64,000 nucleotides of DNA from Nocardioides marinus (GTDB taxonomy: Bacteria > Pseudomonadota > Alphaproteobacteria > Rhodobacterales > Rhodobacteraceae): positions 558,001-622,000 of the forward strand of contig JAHVJD010000001.1 in the NCBI GenBank assembly GCA_019801415.1, in the 5' to 3' direction. Shown one piece after another: positions 17,768-25,882 of the stretch. The position numbers were made by a program, and so were the translations under genes. The number at the start of each line of letters is the position of its first letter. Within the stretch, counting starts at the first letter, position 1. The notes beneath the pieces were generated by a model that was not told the origin of the DNA, ran no database searches, and saw only the letters and a list, made by a program, of their open reading frames with translations.

Positions 17768-18244
17768 TCAGACCGCCACGCTGTCCAGCGGCAGCATGGT
17801 GGTCGACTTGATCTCCTCCATCGACAACAGCGCGGTGACGTTGTGTACCTTCACCTCCGAGATCAGCGCCTGGTAGAACACGTCATAGGCCCGCGCGTTC
17901 TGTACCCGTACCTTCAGGATATAGTCGATATCCCCCGCCAGCCGGTGCGCCTCCTGCACCTCGGGGCGGTCGCGCAGGGCCTGCAGGAACTTTGCCTGCC
18001 ACTCCGCCTCGTGCTCCGAGGTGCGGATCAGGACAAAGAAACAGGCCTCGAACCCCAGCGCCTCGGCATCCAGCAGCACCGTCTGCTGACCGATCACCCC
18101 CGCCTCACGCAGCTTGCGGATTCGATTCCACACCGGCGTCTTTGACGAGCCCACCCGGCGGGCGATTTCATCCAGAGACTGGCTGGCGTCGCGTTGCAGT
18201 TCAGCCAGAATTTTCCGGTCCGTGCCGTCGATCCGCACCGTCAT
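17768..18244 (-). CDS. Lrp/AsnC-family regulator, likely of the sulfate assimilation operon
   Basis: The 158-aa protein has an N-terminal HTH (about 5-60, DRKILAELQRDASQSLDEIARRVGSSKTPVWNRI) and a C-terminal RAM domain (about 68-150). GGAGAAAACAG precedes the ATG at 18244. It is divergent from cobA-cysI-cysH, and the 149-base intergenic region carries a long inverted repeat (18322-18355). By position it probably controls that operon in response to a sulfur metabolite or amino acid; this is inference. The longer frame to 18403 runs into the promoter region. Confidence 0.88.
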   Translation of the reverse strand: MTVRIDGTDRKILAELQRDASQSLDEIARRVGSSKTPVWNRIRKLREAGVIGQQTVLLDAEALGFEACFFVLIRTSEHEAEWQAKFLQALRDRPEVQEAHRLAGDIDYILKVRVQNARAYDVFYQALISEVKVHNVTALLSMEEIKSTTMLPLDSVAV

Positions 18245-18321
18245 TCCTGTTTTCTCCTTGTCTGAGGACCAATCAGCCCGGCTTCGCGCCGCGCAGAAAC
18301 CAATGTTCTTATTTATCCGCC

Positions 18322-18355
18322 GATATAGCGCAATGGCGGGAATATTTCCTATATC
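18322..18355. promoter_or_regulatory. Inverted repeat in the lrp-cobA divergent promoter region
   Basis: GATATAG and CTATATC are perfect inverse halves separated by 20 bases, about 2.5 helix turns between centres. The spacing suits a dimer or tetramer of the adjacent Lrp-type regulator. It lies 39 bases before the cobA start. Confidence 0.45.
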
Positions 18356-18393
18356 TACAGCCAAGTCAAACACACACCACAGAGGGTACAGGG

Positions 18394-19212
18394 ATGTCCG
18401 CACCTACGACACATGCCGCTATTGCCACCGCTCACGTTCGCGGCGGCATGTGTTGCCTGGTTGCGGGCGAGGTTGCCTTTGCGGGCTCCGGCCCGGGCGA
18501 CCCGGAGCTGCTCACCCTCAAGGTGCTGCGCGCCCTGCAAGAGGCCGATGTCATCCTGCATGATCGCCTAGTGTCCGACGCCGTCCTGGCCCTGGCCGGT
18601 CCGCAAGCCGCGCTGGAAAACGTCGGCAAGGAAGGCTTTGGCCCGCAGGTCAGCCAGGAGGAGATCAACGCCCGCCTGGTGGCCCATGCCAAGGCCGGCA
18701 GGAAGGTGCTGCGCCTGAAGGCCGGCGATCCCACCATCTTTGCCCGCCTGGACGAAGAGCTGTCGGCGCTGGAGGCGGCAGGCATCGCCAGCCAGATCCT
18801 GCCCGGCATCACCGCCGCCTCCGCCGCCGTTGCCGCCATCGGCCAGAGCCTGACCCAGCGCGGCCGCAATTCCTCGGTGCGGTTCCTGACCGGCCACGAC
18901 ATGAAGGGCTTTGCCGACCACGACTGGGCCGCGCTGGCGCGCCCCGGTGCGGTGGCCGCGGTCTATATGGGCAAGAAATCCGCCCGCTTCGTGCAGGGCC
19001 GCCTGATCATGCACGGGGCCGACCGCGCCATGCCGGTCACCCTCGTCGAAAACGCCTCTCGCCCCGAACAGCGGGTGCTGGAAACCACGCTGGAACGCCT
19101 GCCTGCCGACCTCGACGCGGCCGGGCTGGACGGTCCTGCCCTCACCTTCCTGGGGCTCGCGCCGCGCAAAGCGGCCGCCGCCCTCACCGATCTCAAGACG
19201 GAGCTTGCATAA
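18394..19212 (+). CDS. cobA: Uroporphyrinogen-III C-methyltransferase (siroheme branch)
   Basis: The 272-aa SAM-dependent enzyme makes precorrin-2 for siroheme, the cofactor of the sulfite reductase encoded downstream. It has the SUMT signatures AGSGPGDPELLTLKVLRAL, LRLKAGDPTIFAR and PGITAASAAVAAIG. Compared with CysG it lacks the N-terminal dehydrogenase/ferrochelatase domain, so it is of the CobA type. AGAGGG lies before the ATG. The stop overlaps the next start (TAATG), placing it as first gene of the sulfate assimilation operon. Confidence 0.95.
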   Translation: MSAPTTHAAIATAHVRGGMCCLVAGEVAFAGSGPGDPELLTLKVLRALQEADVILHDRLVSDAVLALAGPQAALENVGKEGFGPQVSQEEINARLVAHAKAGRKVLRLKAGDPTIFARLDEELSALEAAGIASQILPGITAASAAVAAIGQSLTQRGRNSSVRFLTGHDMKGFADHDWAALARPGAVAAVYMGKKSARFVQGRLIMHGADRAMPVTLVENASRPEQRVLETTLERLPADLDAAGLDGPALTFLGLAPRKAAAALTDLKTELA

Positions 19213-19520
19213 TGCCTCGCGCCTTTACGCCCAAAGTCATCACCGCCAACGACCTGCTCGAGGGTGACGTGATCTATTTCACCGCTGACGACACCTGGAC
19301 CCGCGACATGTCCGAGGCCGAGCTGATCACCGATGAAGCCGAAGCCCAGCTGCGCCTGATCGAGGCGGAGAAGCAGAACCTCAAGATCGTCGGTGCCTAC
19401 CTGGCCGATGCCAAGGCGGGCCCGAACGGCCCCGAACCCACCCACTTCCGCGAGGAATTCCGCCGCACTGGCCCCTCGAACTACTTCCACGGCAAGCAGG
19501 AGGCGCAAGCCAATGTATAA
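19212..19520 (+). CDS. DUF2849 protein of the sulfite reduction operon
   Basis: The 102-aa soluble acidic protein begins MPRAFTPKVITANDLLEGDVIY, typical of DUF2849, a small family found almost only upstream of cysI in alphaproteobacteria. Its biochemical role is unknown; an electron transfer, assembly or stability function for CysI is a fair guess from position. It overlaps cobA by one base and cysI by eight. Confidence 0.88.
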   Translation: MPRAFTPKVITANDLLEGDVIYFTADDTWTRDMSEAELITDEAEAQLRLIEAEKQNLKIVGAYLADAKAGPNGPEPTHFREEFRRTGPSNYFHGKQEAQANV

Positions 19521-21177
19521 GTACAACGAGTTCGACGAAGCCTTCTTGGCAGAGCGCAACGCCCAGTTCCGCGCCCAGGTCGAGCGCCGCATCGACGGCT
19601 CGCTCACCGAGGAAGAATTCCGCCCGCTGCGCCTGATGAACGGTGTCTACCTGCAGCTGCACGCCTACATGCTGCGGGTGGCGATTCCCTATGGCACGCT
19701 GAACTCTGCCCAGATGCGGCAGCTGGCCCTGTTGGCCGAGAAGTGGGACAAGGGCTATGGCCATTTCACCACCCGCCAGAACATCCAGTACAACTGGCCC
19801 AAGCTGCGCGACATTCCGGACATGCTGGACGCGCTCGGCGAGGTCGGCCTGCACGCGATCCAGACCTCCGGCAACACCATCCGCAACACCACCGCCGACC
19901 ATTTCGCCGGTGCCGCCAAGGATGAGCTGATGGACCCGCGCCCCTATGCCGAGCTGATCCGCCAGTGGTCCACCGACCACCCGGAGTTCCAGTTCCTGGG
20001 CCGCAAGTTCAAGATCGCCATCACCGGCAGCCCCAACGACCGCGCCGTGACCAAGGCGCATGACGTCGGCCTGCGCATGGTGCAGCGCGACGGCGAGACC
20101 GGTTTCGAGGTCATCGTCGGCGGCGGCCTTGGCCGCACCCCGCTGGTCGGCAAGGTGCTGCGTGAGTTCCTGCCGCAGGCGGACCTGCTGCCCTATCTGG
20201 AGGCGATCCTCAGCGTCTACAACGTGCTGGGACGGCGCGACAACAAGTACAAGGCGCGCATCAAGATCACCGTGATGGAAAACGGCATCGACACCTTCCG
20301 CGCCAAGGTCGAGGAAGCTTTCCTGACCCTGCGCGCCCAGTTCGACGGCACCGACCAGGCGCTGTTGGAAGACATCAAGCAGCATTTCGCGGCGCCCGAC
20401 TTCCGCTCCGGCAGCACCGAAGCCTTTGACGCGGCCTATGACACCGACCCGGTGTTCCGCGCCTGGGCCGACACCAACCTGACCGAGCACCGCAAGGACG
20501 ATCACGCGATCGCCACCATCTCGATCAAGGCGCATGGCGCGACCCCGGGCGACGCCACCGCCGAGCAGATGCGCGTGATGGCGGATCTGGCCGAACAATA
20601 CGCCTATGACGAGCTGCGCATCAGCCACCAGCAGAACGTGATCCTGCCGCATGTCCACAAGAACGACCTGCCCGCGATCCACGCCAAGCTGAAACAGCAC
20701 GGCCTCGCGACCGCCAACGTCGGCCTGATCTCGGACATCATCGCCTGCCCGGGCATGGACTACTGCGCGCTGGCGACGGCCCGCTCGATCCCGGTGGCAC
20801 AGGAGATCGCGACCCGCTTTGACGAGCTGAAGATGGAGCACGACATCGGCCATCTGCAGATCAAGATCTCGGGCTGCATCAACGCCTGCGGCCATCACCA
20901 CGTGGGCCACATCGGCATCCTCGGGCTGGACCGCGCAGGGGTGGAGAACTACCAGATCACCCTGGGCGGCGACGCGACCGAGACAGCCGCCATCGGCACC
21001 CGCACCGGCCCCGGTTTCGCCTATGACGAAATCGTGCCCGCGGTGGAGCGCATCGTCGAGGTCTACATGGCGCAGCGCGAAAGCGCCGACGAGACCTTCC
21101 TCGAGACCTACCGCCGCATTGGCATGGAGCCCTTCAAGGCAGCCCTCTACCCAGAGGCCCAGAAAAAGGTCGCCTGA
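19513..21177 (+). CDS. cysI: Sulfite (nitrite)-reductase hemoprotein
   Basis: The 554-aa protein has the two-fold ferredoxin-like/sirohaem layout of the family and the four cluster ligands: Cys412 and Cys418 in CPGMDYC, Cys455 and Cys459 in GCINACG. It reduces sulfite to sulfide with six electrons. No cysJ flavoprotein gene follows, so electrons probably come from ferredoxin, and a ferredoxin-NADP reductase gene lies 1.3 kb downstream. The start at 19513 overlaps the DUF2849 gene by eight bases. Confidence 0.95.
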   Translation: MYKYNEFDEAFLAERNAQFRAQVERRIDGSLTEEEFRPLRLMNGVYLQLHAYMLRVAIPYGTLNSAQMRQLALLAEKWDKGYGHFTTRQNIQYNWPKLRDIPDMLDALGEVGLHAIQTSGNTIRNTTADHFAGAAKDELMDPRPYAELIRQWSTDHPEFQFLGRKFKIAITGSPNDRAVTKAHDVGLRMVQRDGETGFEVIVGGGLGRTPLVGKVLREFLPQADLLPYLEAILSVYNVLGRRDNKYKARIKITVMENGIDTFRAKVEEAFLTLRAQFDGTDQALLEDIKQHFAAPDFRSGSTEAFDAAYDTDPVFRAWADTNLTEHRKDDHAIATISIKAHGATPGDATAEQMRVMADLAEQYAYDELRISHQQNVILPHVHKNDLPAIHAKLKQHGLATANVGLISDIIACPGMDYCALATARSIPVAQEIATRFDELKMEHDIGHLQIKISGCINACGHHHVGHIGILGLDRAGVENYQITLGGDATETAAIGTRTGPGFAYDEIVPAVERIVEVYMAQRESADETFLETYRRIGMEPFKAALYPEAQKKVA

Positions 21178-21179
21178 CC

Positions 21180-21941
21180 ATGTTCGACACAGCCGGAAAA
21201 CAGCCCGCCGGGGGGGGCAACCCCACCCGCGACCGGGAGCTGGCCGCCAAGGCGGAGGCGCTGAACGCGCGCTTCCGTCATCACTCGGCCACCTCGGTGA
21301 TGGAAGGCGCCTTGAAGGACGCAGGCCACATTGCGCTGGTCTCCTCCTTCGGGGCGGAATCGGTGGTGCTTTTGCACATGGCCGCGGTCATCGATCCGAT
21401 GACGCCGGTCCTGTTCGTGGACACCGAGCTGCTGTTCACCGAAACGCTGATCTATCAGCAGGAGGTGAGCGAGCGGCTGGGCCTGCGCAACGTGCATATC
21501 ATCCGCGCCGACGACATCGCCGAGAAAGACCCCTATGGTGCCCTGCGCTTCAGCGACAAGGACGCCTGCTGCACCCTGCGCAAGACCATTCCGCTGCAAA
21601 AGGCGCTGGCGGGCTATGACGGCTGGATCACCGGCCGCAAGCGGTTCCAGTCCGGCTCCCGCGCCGCGCTCGATTTCTTCGAGGTCGAGGACGGCACCGG
21701 GCGGCTCAAGATCAACCCGCTGGCCCATTGGGCGCCCGAGGACGTGCGCGCCTACATGGATGAAAACCGCCTGCCCCGCCATCCGCTGGTGGCCAAGGGC
21801 TACCCGTCGATCGGCTGCGCGCCCTGCACCAGCCCGGTCAAGGAAGGCGAAGACCCCCGTGCCGGCCGCTGGCGCGGTGAAAACAAGGAAGAATGCGGCA
21901 TCCACGTGGTGGATGGCAAATTCGTACGCACAGGAGCGTAA
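21180..21941 (+). CDS. cysH: Assimilatory adenylyl-sulfate (APS) reductase
   Basis: This 253-aa enzyme reduces activated sulfate to sulfite with thioredoxin. The PAPS-reductase fold begins with LVSSFGAESVVLLHM. The cysteine pair C130-C131 and the CxxC at 213-216 are the ligands of the [4Fe-4S] cluster that marks APS-using rather than PAPS-using enzymes, and the catalytic Cys239 sits in ECGIH. It starts two bases after cysI. Confidence 0.95.
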   Translation: MFDTAGKQPAGGGNPTRDRELAAKAEALNARFRHHSATSVMEGALKDAGHIALVSSFGAESVVLLHMAAVIDPMTPVLFVDTELLFTETLIYQQEVSERLGLRNVHIIRADDIAEKDPYGALRFSDKDACCTLRKTIPLQKALAGYDGWITGRKRFQSGSRAALDFFEVEDGTGRLKINPLAHWAPEDVRAYMDENRLPRHPLVAKGYPSIGCAPCTSPVKEGEDPRAGRWRGENKEECGIHVVDGKFVRTGA

Positions 21942-21946
21942 GTGAG

Positions 21947-22342
21947 ATGACTGTTATCGTGACCGACACGGGTTTTGCCCCCGACGACTGGACCGGCGGC
22001 TTTGACGGCGCCAACGTGCTGGAGCTGGCCTCTGACGCCGACCTGAGCGACGTGTCGCTGGACGGGGTGGAACTGGTGCGGATCCAGTTCCCCAGCTTCG
22101 CCGACGGCCGCGGCTTCACCCTCGCCCGGCAGCTGCGGCTGAAGGGCTACGAGGGCCGCCTGCGCGCCTTTGGCCATGTGATCGCCGATCAATACGCCAT
22201 GGCCCGGCGCTCGGGTTTCGACGAGGTCGAGATCAGCGACGATCTCGCCGCGCGCCAGCCCGAGGATCAATGGCTTGCCCGCGCCAACTGGAAAGCGCAT
22301 AGCTACCAGGCCCGCCTGCGCGGCAGCACCGCTGCCCGCTGA
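21947..22342 (+). CDS. DUF934 protein of the sulfate reduction operon
   Basis: The 131-aa protein matches DUF934, a family found next to cysI/cysH in proteobacteria. Visible family features are RIQFPSFADGRGFTLARQLR and GHVIADQYAMARRSGFDE. Function is unproven; a small accessory role in sulfite or APS reduction is the common inference. AGGAGCG lies upstream, and it starts five bases after cysH. Confidence 0.88.
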   Translation: MTVIVTDTGFAPDDWTGGFDGANVLELASDADLSDVSLDGVELVRIQFPSFADGRGFTLARQLRLKGYEGRLRAFGHVIADQYAMARRSGFDEVEISDDLAARQPEDQWLARANWKAHSYQARLRGSTAAR

Positions 22343-22361
22343 GCCAGCCCCCTCGCAACCG

Positions 22362-22429
22362 GGAAAACCCCGCATCCTGCCCCGGCACCCGCGCCGCAGC
22401 GGGCAGGATTTGCGGAACAGGGGTTTTCC
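22362..22429 (+). terminator. Long two-tier hairpin at the end of the cys operon
   Basis: GGAAAACCCC pairs with GGGGTTTTCC (outer stem, 10 bp) and ATCCTGCCC with GGGCAGGAT (inner stem, 9 bp), with a GC-rich apical loop. It follows the DUF934 stop by 20 bases and precedes the reductase gene. It lacks a clear T-run, so it may be a terminator, an RNA-stabilising structure or a regulatory leader. Confidence 0.45.
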
Positions 22430-22485
22430 TGACCTGTATCAAAGACTAATCAGAGGTGCCGGCAGATCTTCCGGCAGTGCATGTG

Positions 22486-23352
22486 ATGAATGAGATGACC
22501 GCCGTGACCGAGACCGCAACCACCGCCGCGCCCGAAAAGGCCAAACCGGCCCTGCCCGACGCCCAGACCGTGACCTCGGTCAAGCACTGGACAGACAAGC
22601 TGTTTTCCTTCCGGGTGACCCGCCCCGCCTCGCTGCGCTTCCGCTCGGGCGAATTCGTGATGATCGGCCTGATGAACGATCCCGACCCCAAGACCGGCAA
22701 GCAGAAACCCCTGCTGCGCGCCTACTCCATCGCCTCGCCCTCCTGGGACGAGGAACTGGAGTTCTACTCGATCAAGGTCGAGGACGGCCCGCTGACCTCC
22801 AAGCTGCAGCACATCCAGCCCGGCGACGAGATCATCCTGCGCCCCAAGCCCGTCGGCACGCTGGTGCATGACGCGCTCTTGCCCGGTAAGCGAATCTGGT
22901 TCTTTGCCACCGGCACCGGCTTTGCGCCCTTTGCCTCGCTGCTGCGCGAGCCGCAGACCTACGAGGATTACGACGAGGTCATCATCACCCACACCTGCCG
23001 CACCGTGGGTGAGCTGCAGTACGGCCGCGAACTGATCGAAAGCCTGAAGGACGACGAGCTGCTGAACGAGCTGATCGGCGAGGGCTTCTGGAAGAAGATC
23101 AAATACTACCCGACCACCACCCGCGAGGAGAGCCCCAAGATGGGCCGCATCACCGACCTGATGCGCTCGGGCGAGGCCTTTGCCGACCTTGGCGTGCCGC
23201 CGCTGAACCCGGACACCGACCGCGCGATGATCTGCGGCAACCTGGCCTTCAACCTCGAACTGAAAGACCTGTTCGAGAACACCTACGGGCTGGAAGAAGG
23301 CGCCAACTCCAAGCCGCTGCATTTCGTGGTGGAAAAGGCGTTCCTGGACTGA
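22486..23352 (+). CDS. fpr: Ferredoxin-NADP reductase
   Basis: The approximately 288-aa flavoprotein has the FAD site LLRAYSIASP, the nucleotide-binding GTGFAPFASLLREP and the CGN motif (MICGNLAFNLELKDL) of the Fpr subclass. It moves electrons between NADPH and ferredoxin and would fit the supply of the nearby sulfite reductase. The start is uncertain: ATG codons at 22486 and 22495 and a GTG at 22456 are in frame, and none has a strong binding site. It ends in a clear terminator. Confidence 0.92.
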   Translation: MNEMTAVTETATTAAPEKAKPALPDAQTVTSVKHWTDKLFSFRVTRPASLRFRSGEFVMIGLMNDPDPKTGKQKPLLRAYSIASPSWDEELEFYSIKVEDGPLTSKLQHIQPGDEIILRPKPVGTLVHDALLPGKRIWFFATGTGFAPFASLLREPQTYEDYDEVIITHTCRTVGELQYGRELIESLKDDELLNELIGEGFWKKIKYYPTTTREESPKMGRITDLMRSGEAFADLGVPPLNPDTDRAMICGNLAFNLELKDLFENTYGLEEGANSKPLHFVVEKAFLD

Positions 23353-23379
23353 TCCGGCGCACCCGCGCCCCGGAACCAA

Positions 23380-23405
23380 GGCCGCCCCGCCCGGGCGGCC
23401 TTTTT
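23380..23405 (+). terminator. Rho-independent terminator after fpr
   Basis: GGCCGCCC and GGGCGGCC form an 8-bp stem with a 5-base loop, followed directly by TTTTT. Confidence 0.92.
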
Positions 23406-23549
23406 CTTTGCCACCGGGGGGGCACCGGGGGCGCGGCGGCATGCCTTGTTTTGGTCACGGTTTTGTCCGTGCCGCGCCTTCTCCCGTTTATCTTTTGTTG
23501 GGAATGTTTGCCTAATTCTGATGCTGACATCCAGAATGGAGCAGCACCG

Positions 23550-24107
23550 ATGCAGAACGATCCCACCACCGGGCAGGCGCCCATCTTCTCCTCTGTCCGC
23601 AGCGAAGCAGGCAAGGCCCGCGTCAAGGCGGCCCTGAACGGTTTCCAGTCCCGCCCGGACAAGGTGCAGCCCTCCATCCCCGACAAGATCGCCGCGGTCA
23701 AAGCCAGCTTTGACCTCACCGCCGTTTCGCCGCTCGACATCGACCGGATGTTCGACGCGCTGGTCGAAGCCGGCCAGCCGGTCACCGCGCCCATGCTGCT
23801 GTTGAATTCGATGGGGGCCGCGTTCCGCGGACGCCTTGCCGCGATCACCGGCAACCCCTTTGATGCGGCGCGTCCGATGGACCTGGTCGCCGTGGCGAAA
23901 CTGCAGATCCAGCGCGCCCGCAAGCAAGGTGGCAGCAGTGCCAGCTGGGAAGCCTTCCTGGCGTTCCTGGCCCCGCAGGCCGCAACGCCCGCCCCGGTCG
24001 CGGCAGCAGCGCCCGCCACCCCGCTGACCGAGAAGCCGACCCCGATGGCCCATATCAGCCAGTTGGCCCAGACCGCGCAGACCGGCGCACAGATGCACCC
24101 GCACTGA
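23550..24107 (+). CDS. Hypothetical protein with Pro/Ala-rich tail
   Basis: The 185-aa soluble protein has a helical N-terminal domain (1-140, with PLDIDRMFDALVEAGQPVTAPMLLLN and basic patches) and a disordered tail rich in Ala and Pro (140-170). GGAG lies 9 bases before the ATG. No family is recognised. A small inverted repeat, CACGG/CCGTG (23456-23471), lies in its upstream region. It ends in its own terminator, so it is probably monocistronic. Confidence 0.65.
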   Translation: MQNDPTTGQAPIFSSVRSEAGKARVKAALNGFQSRPDKVQPSIPDKIAAVKASFDLTAVSPLDIDRMFDALVEAGQPVTAPMLLLNSMGAAFRGRLAAITGNPFDAARPMDLVAVAKLQIQRARKQGGSSASWEAFLAFLAPQAATPAPVAAAAPATPLTEKPTPMAHISQLAQTAQTGAQMHPH

Positions 24108-24175
24108 CCGGCCACGCGCCCGCCGCCGCATCGCGCTGCCCAGCGATGCTGCCGCAAGGCGAGCCGGCAGACTCA

Positions 24176-24205
24176 ATCAGCCCCTTCCCGCCGGAAGGGG
24201 CTGAT
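24176..24205 (+). terminator. Strong hairpin after the hypothetical gene
   Basis: ATCAGCCCCTTCC and GGAAGGGGCTGAT make a perfect 13-bp stem with a CGCC loop. A weak T stretch follows. The next gene converges, so it may serve both. Confidence 0.75.
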
Positions 24206-24259
24206 CTGCGTTTTGCCATGTGGATCGCAGGGCGTCTTGCCCGATGCGGGCTGCCCGGA

Positions 24260-24904
24260 TCAGTTGCTCGCGGCGCTGTCCCCGGCGGAGCCTTCGACCG
24301 TCGCCTCTGCGCCAGCTTCCGCCTCGGTCGGCGCGCTCAGCAGCTTCTTGGCATTTGCAGCCGCATCATCCAGCGCCTGACCGGCATTGCCGGTCGCCGC
24401 ATCCGTGGCAGTTCCGGCCGCTTCCGCGGCCTCGGTTGCCGCCGCTCCGGCGGCATCAGCGCCCTTGGTGATCGCCTCTGCTGCCGCCTCGGCGGCGGCG
24501 TCAGCACCCGCCTCGGCAGAGCCCGCCGCGGCGATGCCGCTATCCAGCGCCTCGCTGGCGCTGTCGGCCGCGCTGTCGATCGCCCCTTCCACGGCCTCCT
24601 CAACGGCCTTGGCAGCCTGGTTCACCGTTTCACCCACCGTGGCGGCGGCTTCGCTCGCCACTTCGCCCGCGGCCTCGACGGCCTCGCCGAGCGCATCCGC
24701 AGCCTCATCCACGCTCTCCGGCAGGTCCGCTTCGGGCACCGTCTCCACCTGCACCTGCTCGGGCTCGGTCACGGGGGCTGGCTGGGGCGCATCCTCGCTT
24801 GTCGCCACCGGCGCGCTGTCCTGCGGCTGCTGGCCGCTGATCACCACATAGCCCCCCACCGCTGCGGCCCCCAGGGCCGCCAGGATCAATAGCTGTTTCA
24901 TCAT
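24260..24904 (-). CDS. Membrane-anchored Ala/Glu-rich helical repeat protein
   Basis: The 214-aa protein starts MMKQLLILAALGAAAVGGYVVI, a single N-terminal membrane anchor or signal. A Pro/Glu/Gln linker (25-60) follows, then about 130 residues of alanine-rich sequence with regular Glu, Asp and Thr (for example EAVEAAGEVASEAAATVGE) that should form one or more long amphipathic helices. Such composition resembles LEA-like or apolipoprotein-like repeats, though no homology is claimed. AGGAAGGAAAGC precedes the ATG. It probably sits in the periplasm. Confidence 0.65.
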   Translation of the reverse strand: MMKQLLILAALGAAAVGGYVVISGQQPQDSAPVATSEDAPQPAPVTEPEQVQVETVPEADLPESVDEAADALGEAVEAAGEVASEAAATVGETVNQAAKAVEEAVEGAIDSAADSASEALDSGIAAAGSAEAGADAAAEAAAEAITKGADAAGAAATEAAEAAGTATDAATGNAGQALDDAAANAKKLLSAPTEAEAGAEATVEGSAGDSAASN

Positions 24905-25243
24905 GCTTTCCTTCCTAGTTCCGGCCTCCGCCGCGCGGGCCGGCGGGATTTGCCCTGCCTGACCATGCACATCCGCAGATGCCTCACACCCGCCACATGG
25001 CGATGCGCGCGGCCTTCCTCAAGGGGGAAGTTTCCCGCCCACGCCTCATGCGCGCGCGACCGCCGTCGTCCCCGGGCCAACCGCGCCGCTCAGCCCCCTT
25101 CCACCCCCCTGTTTTGGCAGCAATTGCAACATGCGGCCTTGAAAAGCAGCTTTCCTGCCGCCATACCGCCCATAGGCCTTGAATCACAGGCGCGGGAGCA
25201 GTAGCTTTCCCGCACTTTTTGCAATGACAGAAGGATCACAGTC
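24905..25243. other. Divergent promoter region and infC leader
   Basis: No gene lies here. The stretch must hold promoters for the Ala-rich gene (minus) and infC (plus). Near infC there is an attenuator-like hairpin (listed separately) and a short direct repeat, GGCCTTGAA, at about 25133 and 25175. Confidence 0.5.
25192..25220 (+). promoter_or_regulatory. Attenuator-like hairpin in the infC leader
   Basis: GCGGGA and TCCCGC pair around a 10-base loop, followed after two bases by TTTTT, only eight bases before the infC ribosome binding site. It could terminate early or compete with another fold to control infC. Confidence 0.4.
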
Positions 25244-25792
25244 ATAGCCCGCAGACCTCATAACGCGCCGCCGCAACGTGACACCGGCCCGCGCGTCAAC
25301 GAAAAAATCCGTGCCCCCGAAATCCGCCTGATCGGTGCCGATGGCGAAAACGTTGGGGTCGTGCATCCCGCGAAAGCCATGGACATGGCGGCAGAGGCCG
25401 GATTGGATCTGGTTGAAATCTCGCCCAACGCCAACCCGCCCGTGTGCAAGATCATGGACTTTGGCAAGTTCAAGTACGAACAGCAAAAGCGCGAGAGCGA
25501 AGCCCGCAAGAAGCAGAAGATCATCGAGGTCAAAGAGGTCAAGTTCCGTCCCAACACGGACACTCATGACTATGATGTGAAGATGCGCAACGTCTACAAG
25601 TTCCTCGAGAACGGCGACAAGGTGAAAGTCACCCTGCGCTTCCGGGGTCGCGAGATGGCTCACCAGAACCTGGGCCGCGAACTGCTGGAACGCGTCGCCG
25701 AGGACATCAAGGAACTGGGCAAGGTCGAGAACATGCCCAAGATGGAAGGCCGTCAGATGATCATGATGATCGGCCCGCTGGCGAAGAAATAA
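25244..25792 (+). CDS. infC: Translation initiation factor IF-3, apparent AUA start
   Basis: The 182-aa protein is full-length IF-3. The N-terminal domain includes [17 protein letters not shown] and the IF-3 signature [15 protein letters not shown], and the C-terminal domain contains [18 protein letters not shown] and ends [11 protein letters not shown]-3 prevents premature subunit joining and checks the start codon. No ATG, GTG or TTG is available at the N-terminus: the frame opens with ATA at 25244, 8 bases after AGAAGGA. The family sequence runs without a gap from that codon. A non-AUG start allows IF-3 to repress its own translation, as with AUU in E. coli. The rpmI and rplT genes are not adjacent. 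Confidence 0.93.
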   Translation: MARRPHNAPPQRDTGPRVNEKIRAPEIRLIGADGENVGVVHPAKAMDMAAEAGLDLVEISPNANPPVCKIMDFGKFKYEQQKRESEARKKQKIIEVKEVKFRPNTDTHDYDVKMRNVYKFLENGDKVKVTLRFRGREMAHQNLGRELLERVAEDIKELGKVENMPKMEGRQMIMMIGPLAKK

Positions 25793-25826
25793 GCCGCAGC
25801 GCCCCCGCGGCGCCCGTACATAAAGA

Positions 25827-25858
25827 AAGCCCCGCTGGCGCTGCCGCGGGGCTTTTGC
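25827..25858 (+). terminator. Terminator after infC
   Basis: AAGCCCCGC and GCGGGGCTT form a 9-bp stem with a 10-base loop, followed by TTGCTTT. Confidence 0.88.
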
Positions 25859-25882
25859 TTTGGCACGGGCGCCCCGCAGGCG

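Noticed and set aside
18394-19212. Multifunctional CysG siroheme synthase
   Set aside because: The dehydrogenase/ferrochelatase domain is absent; only the methyltransferase is encoded.
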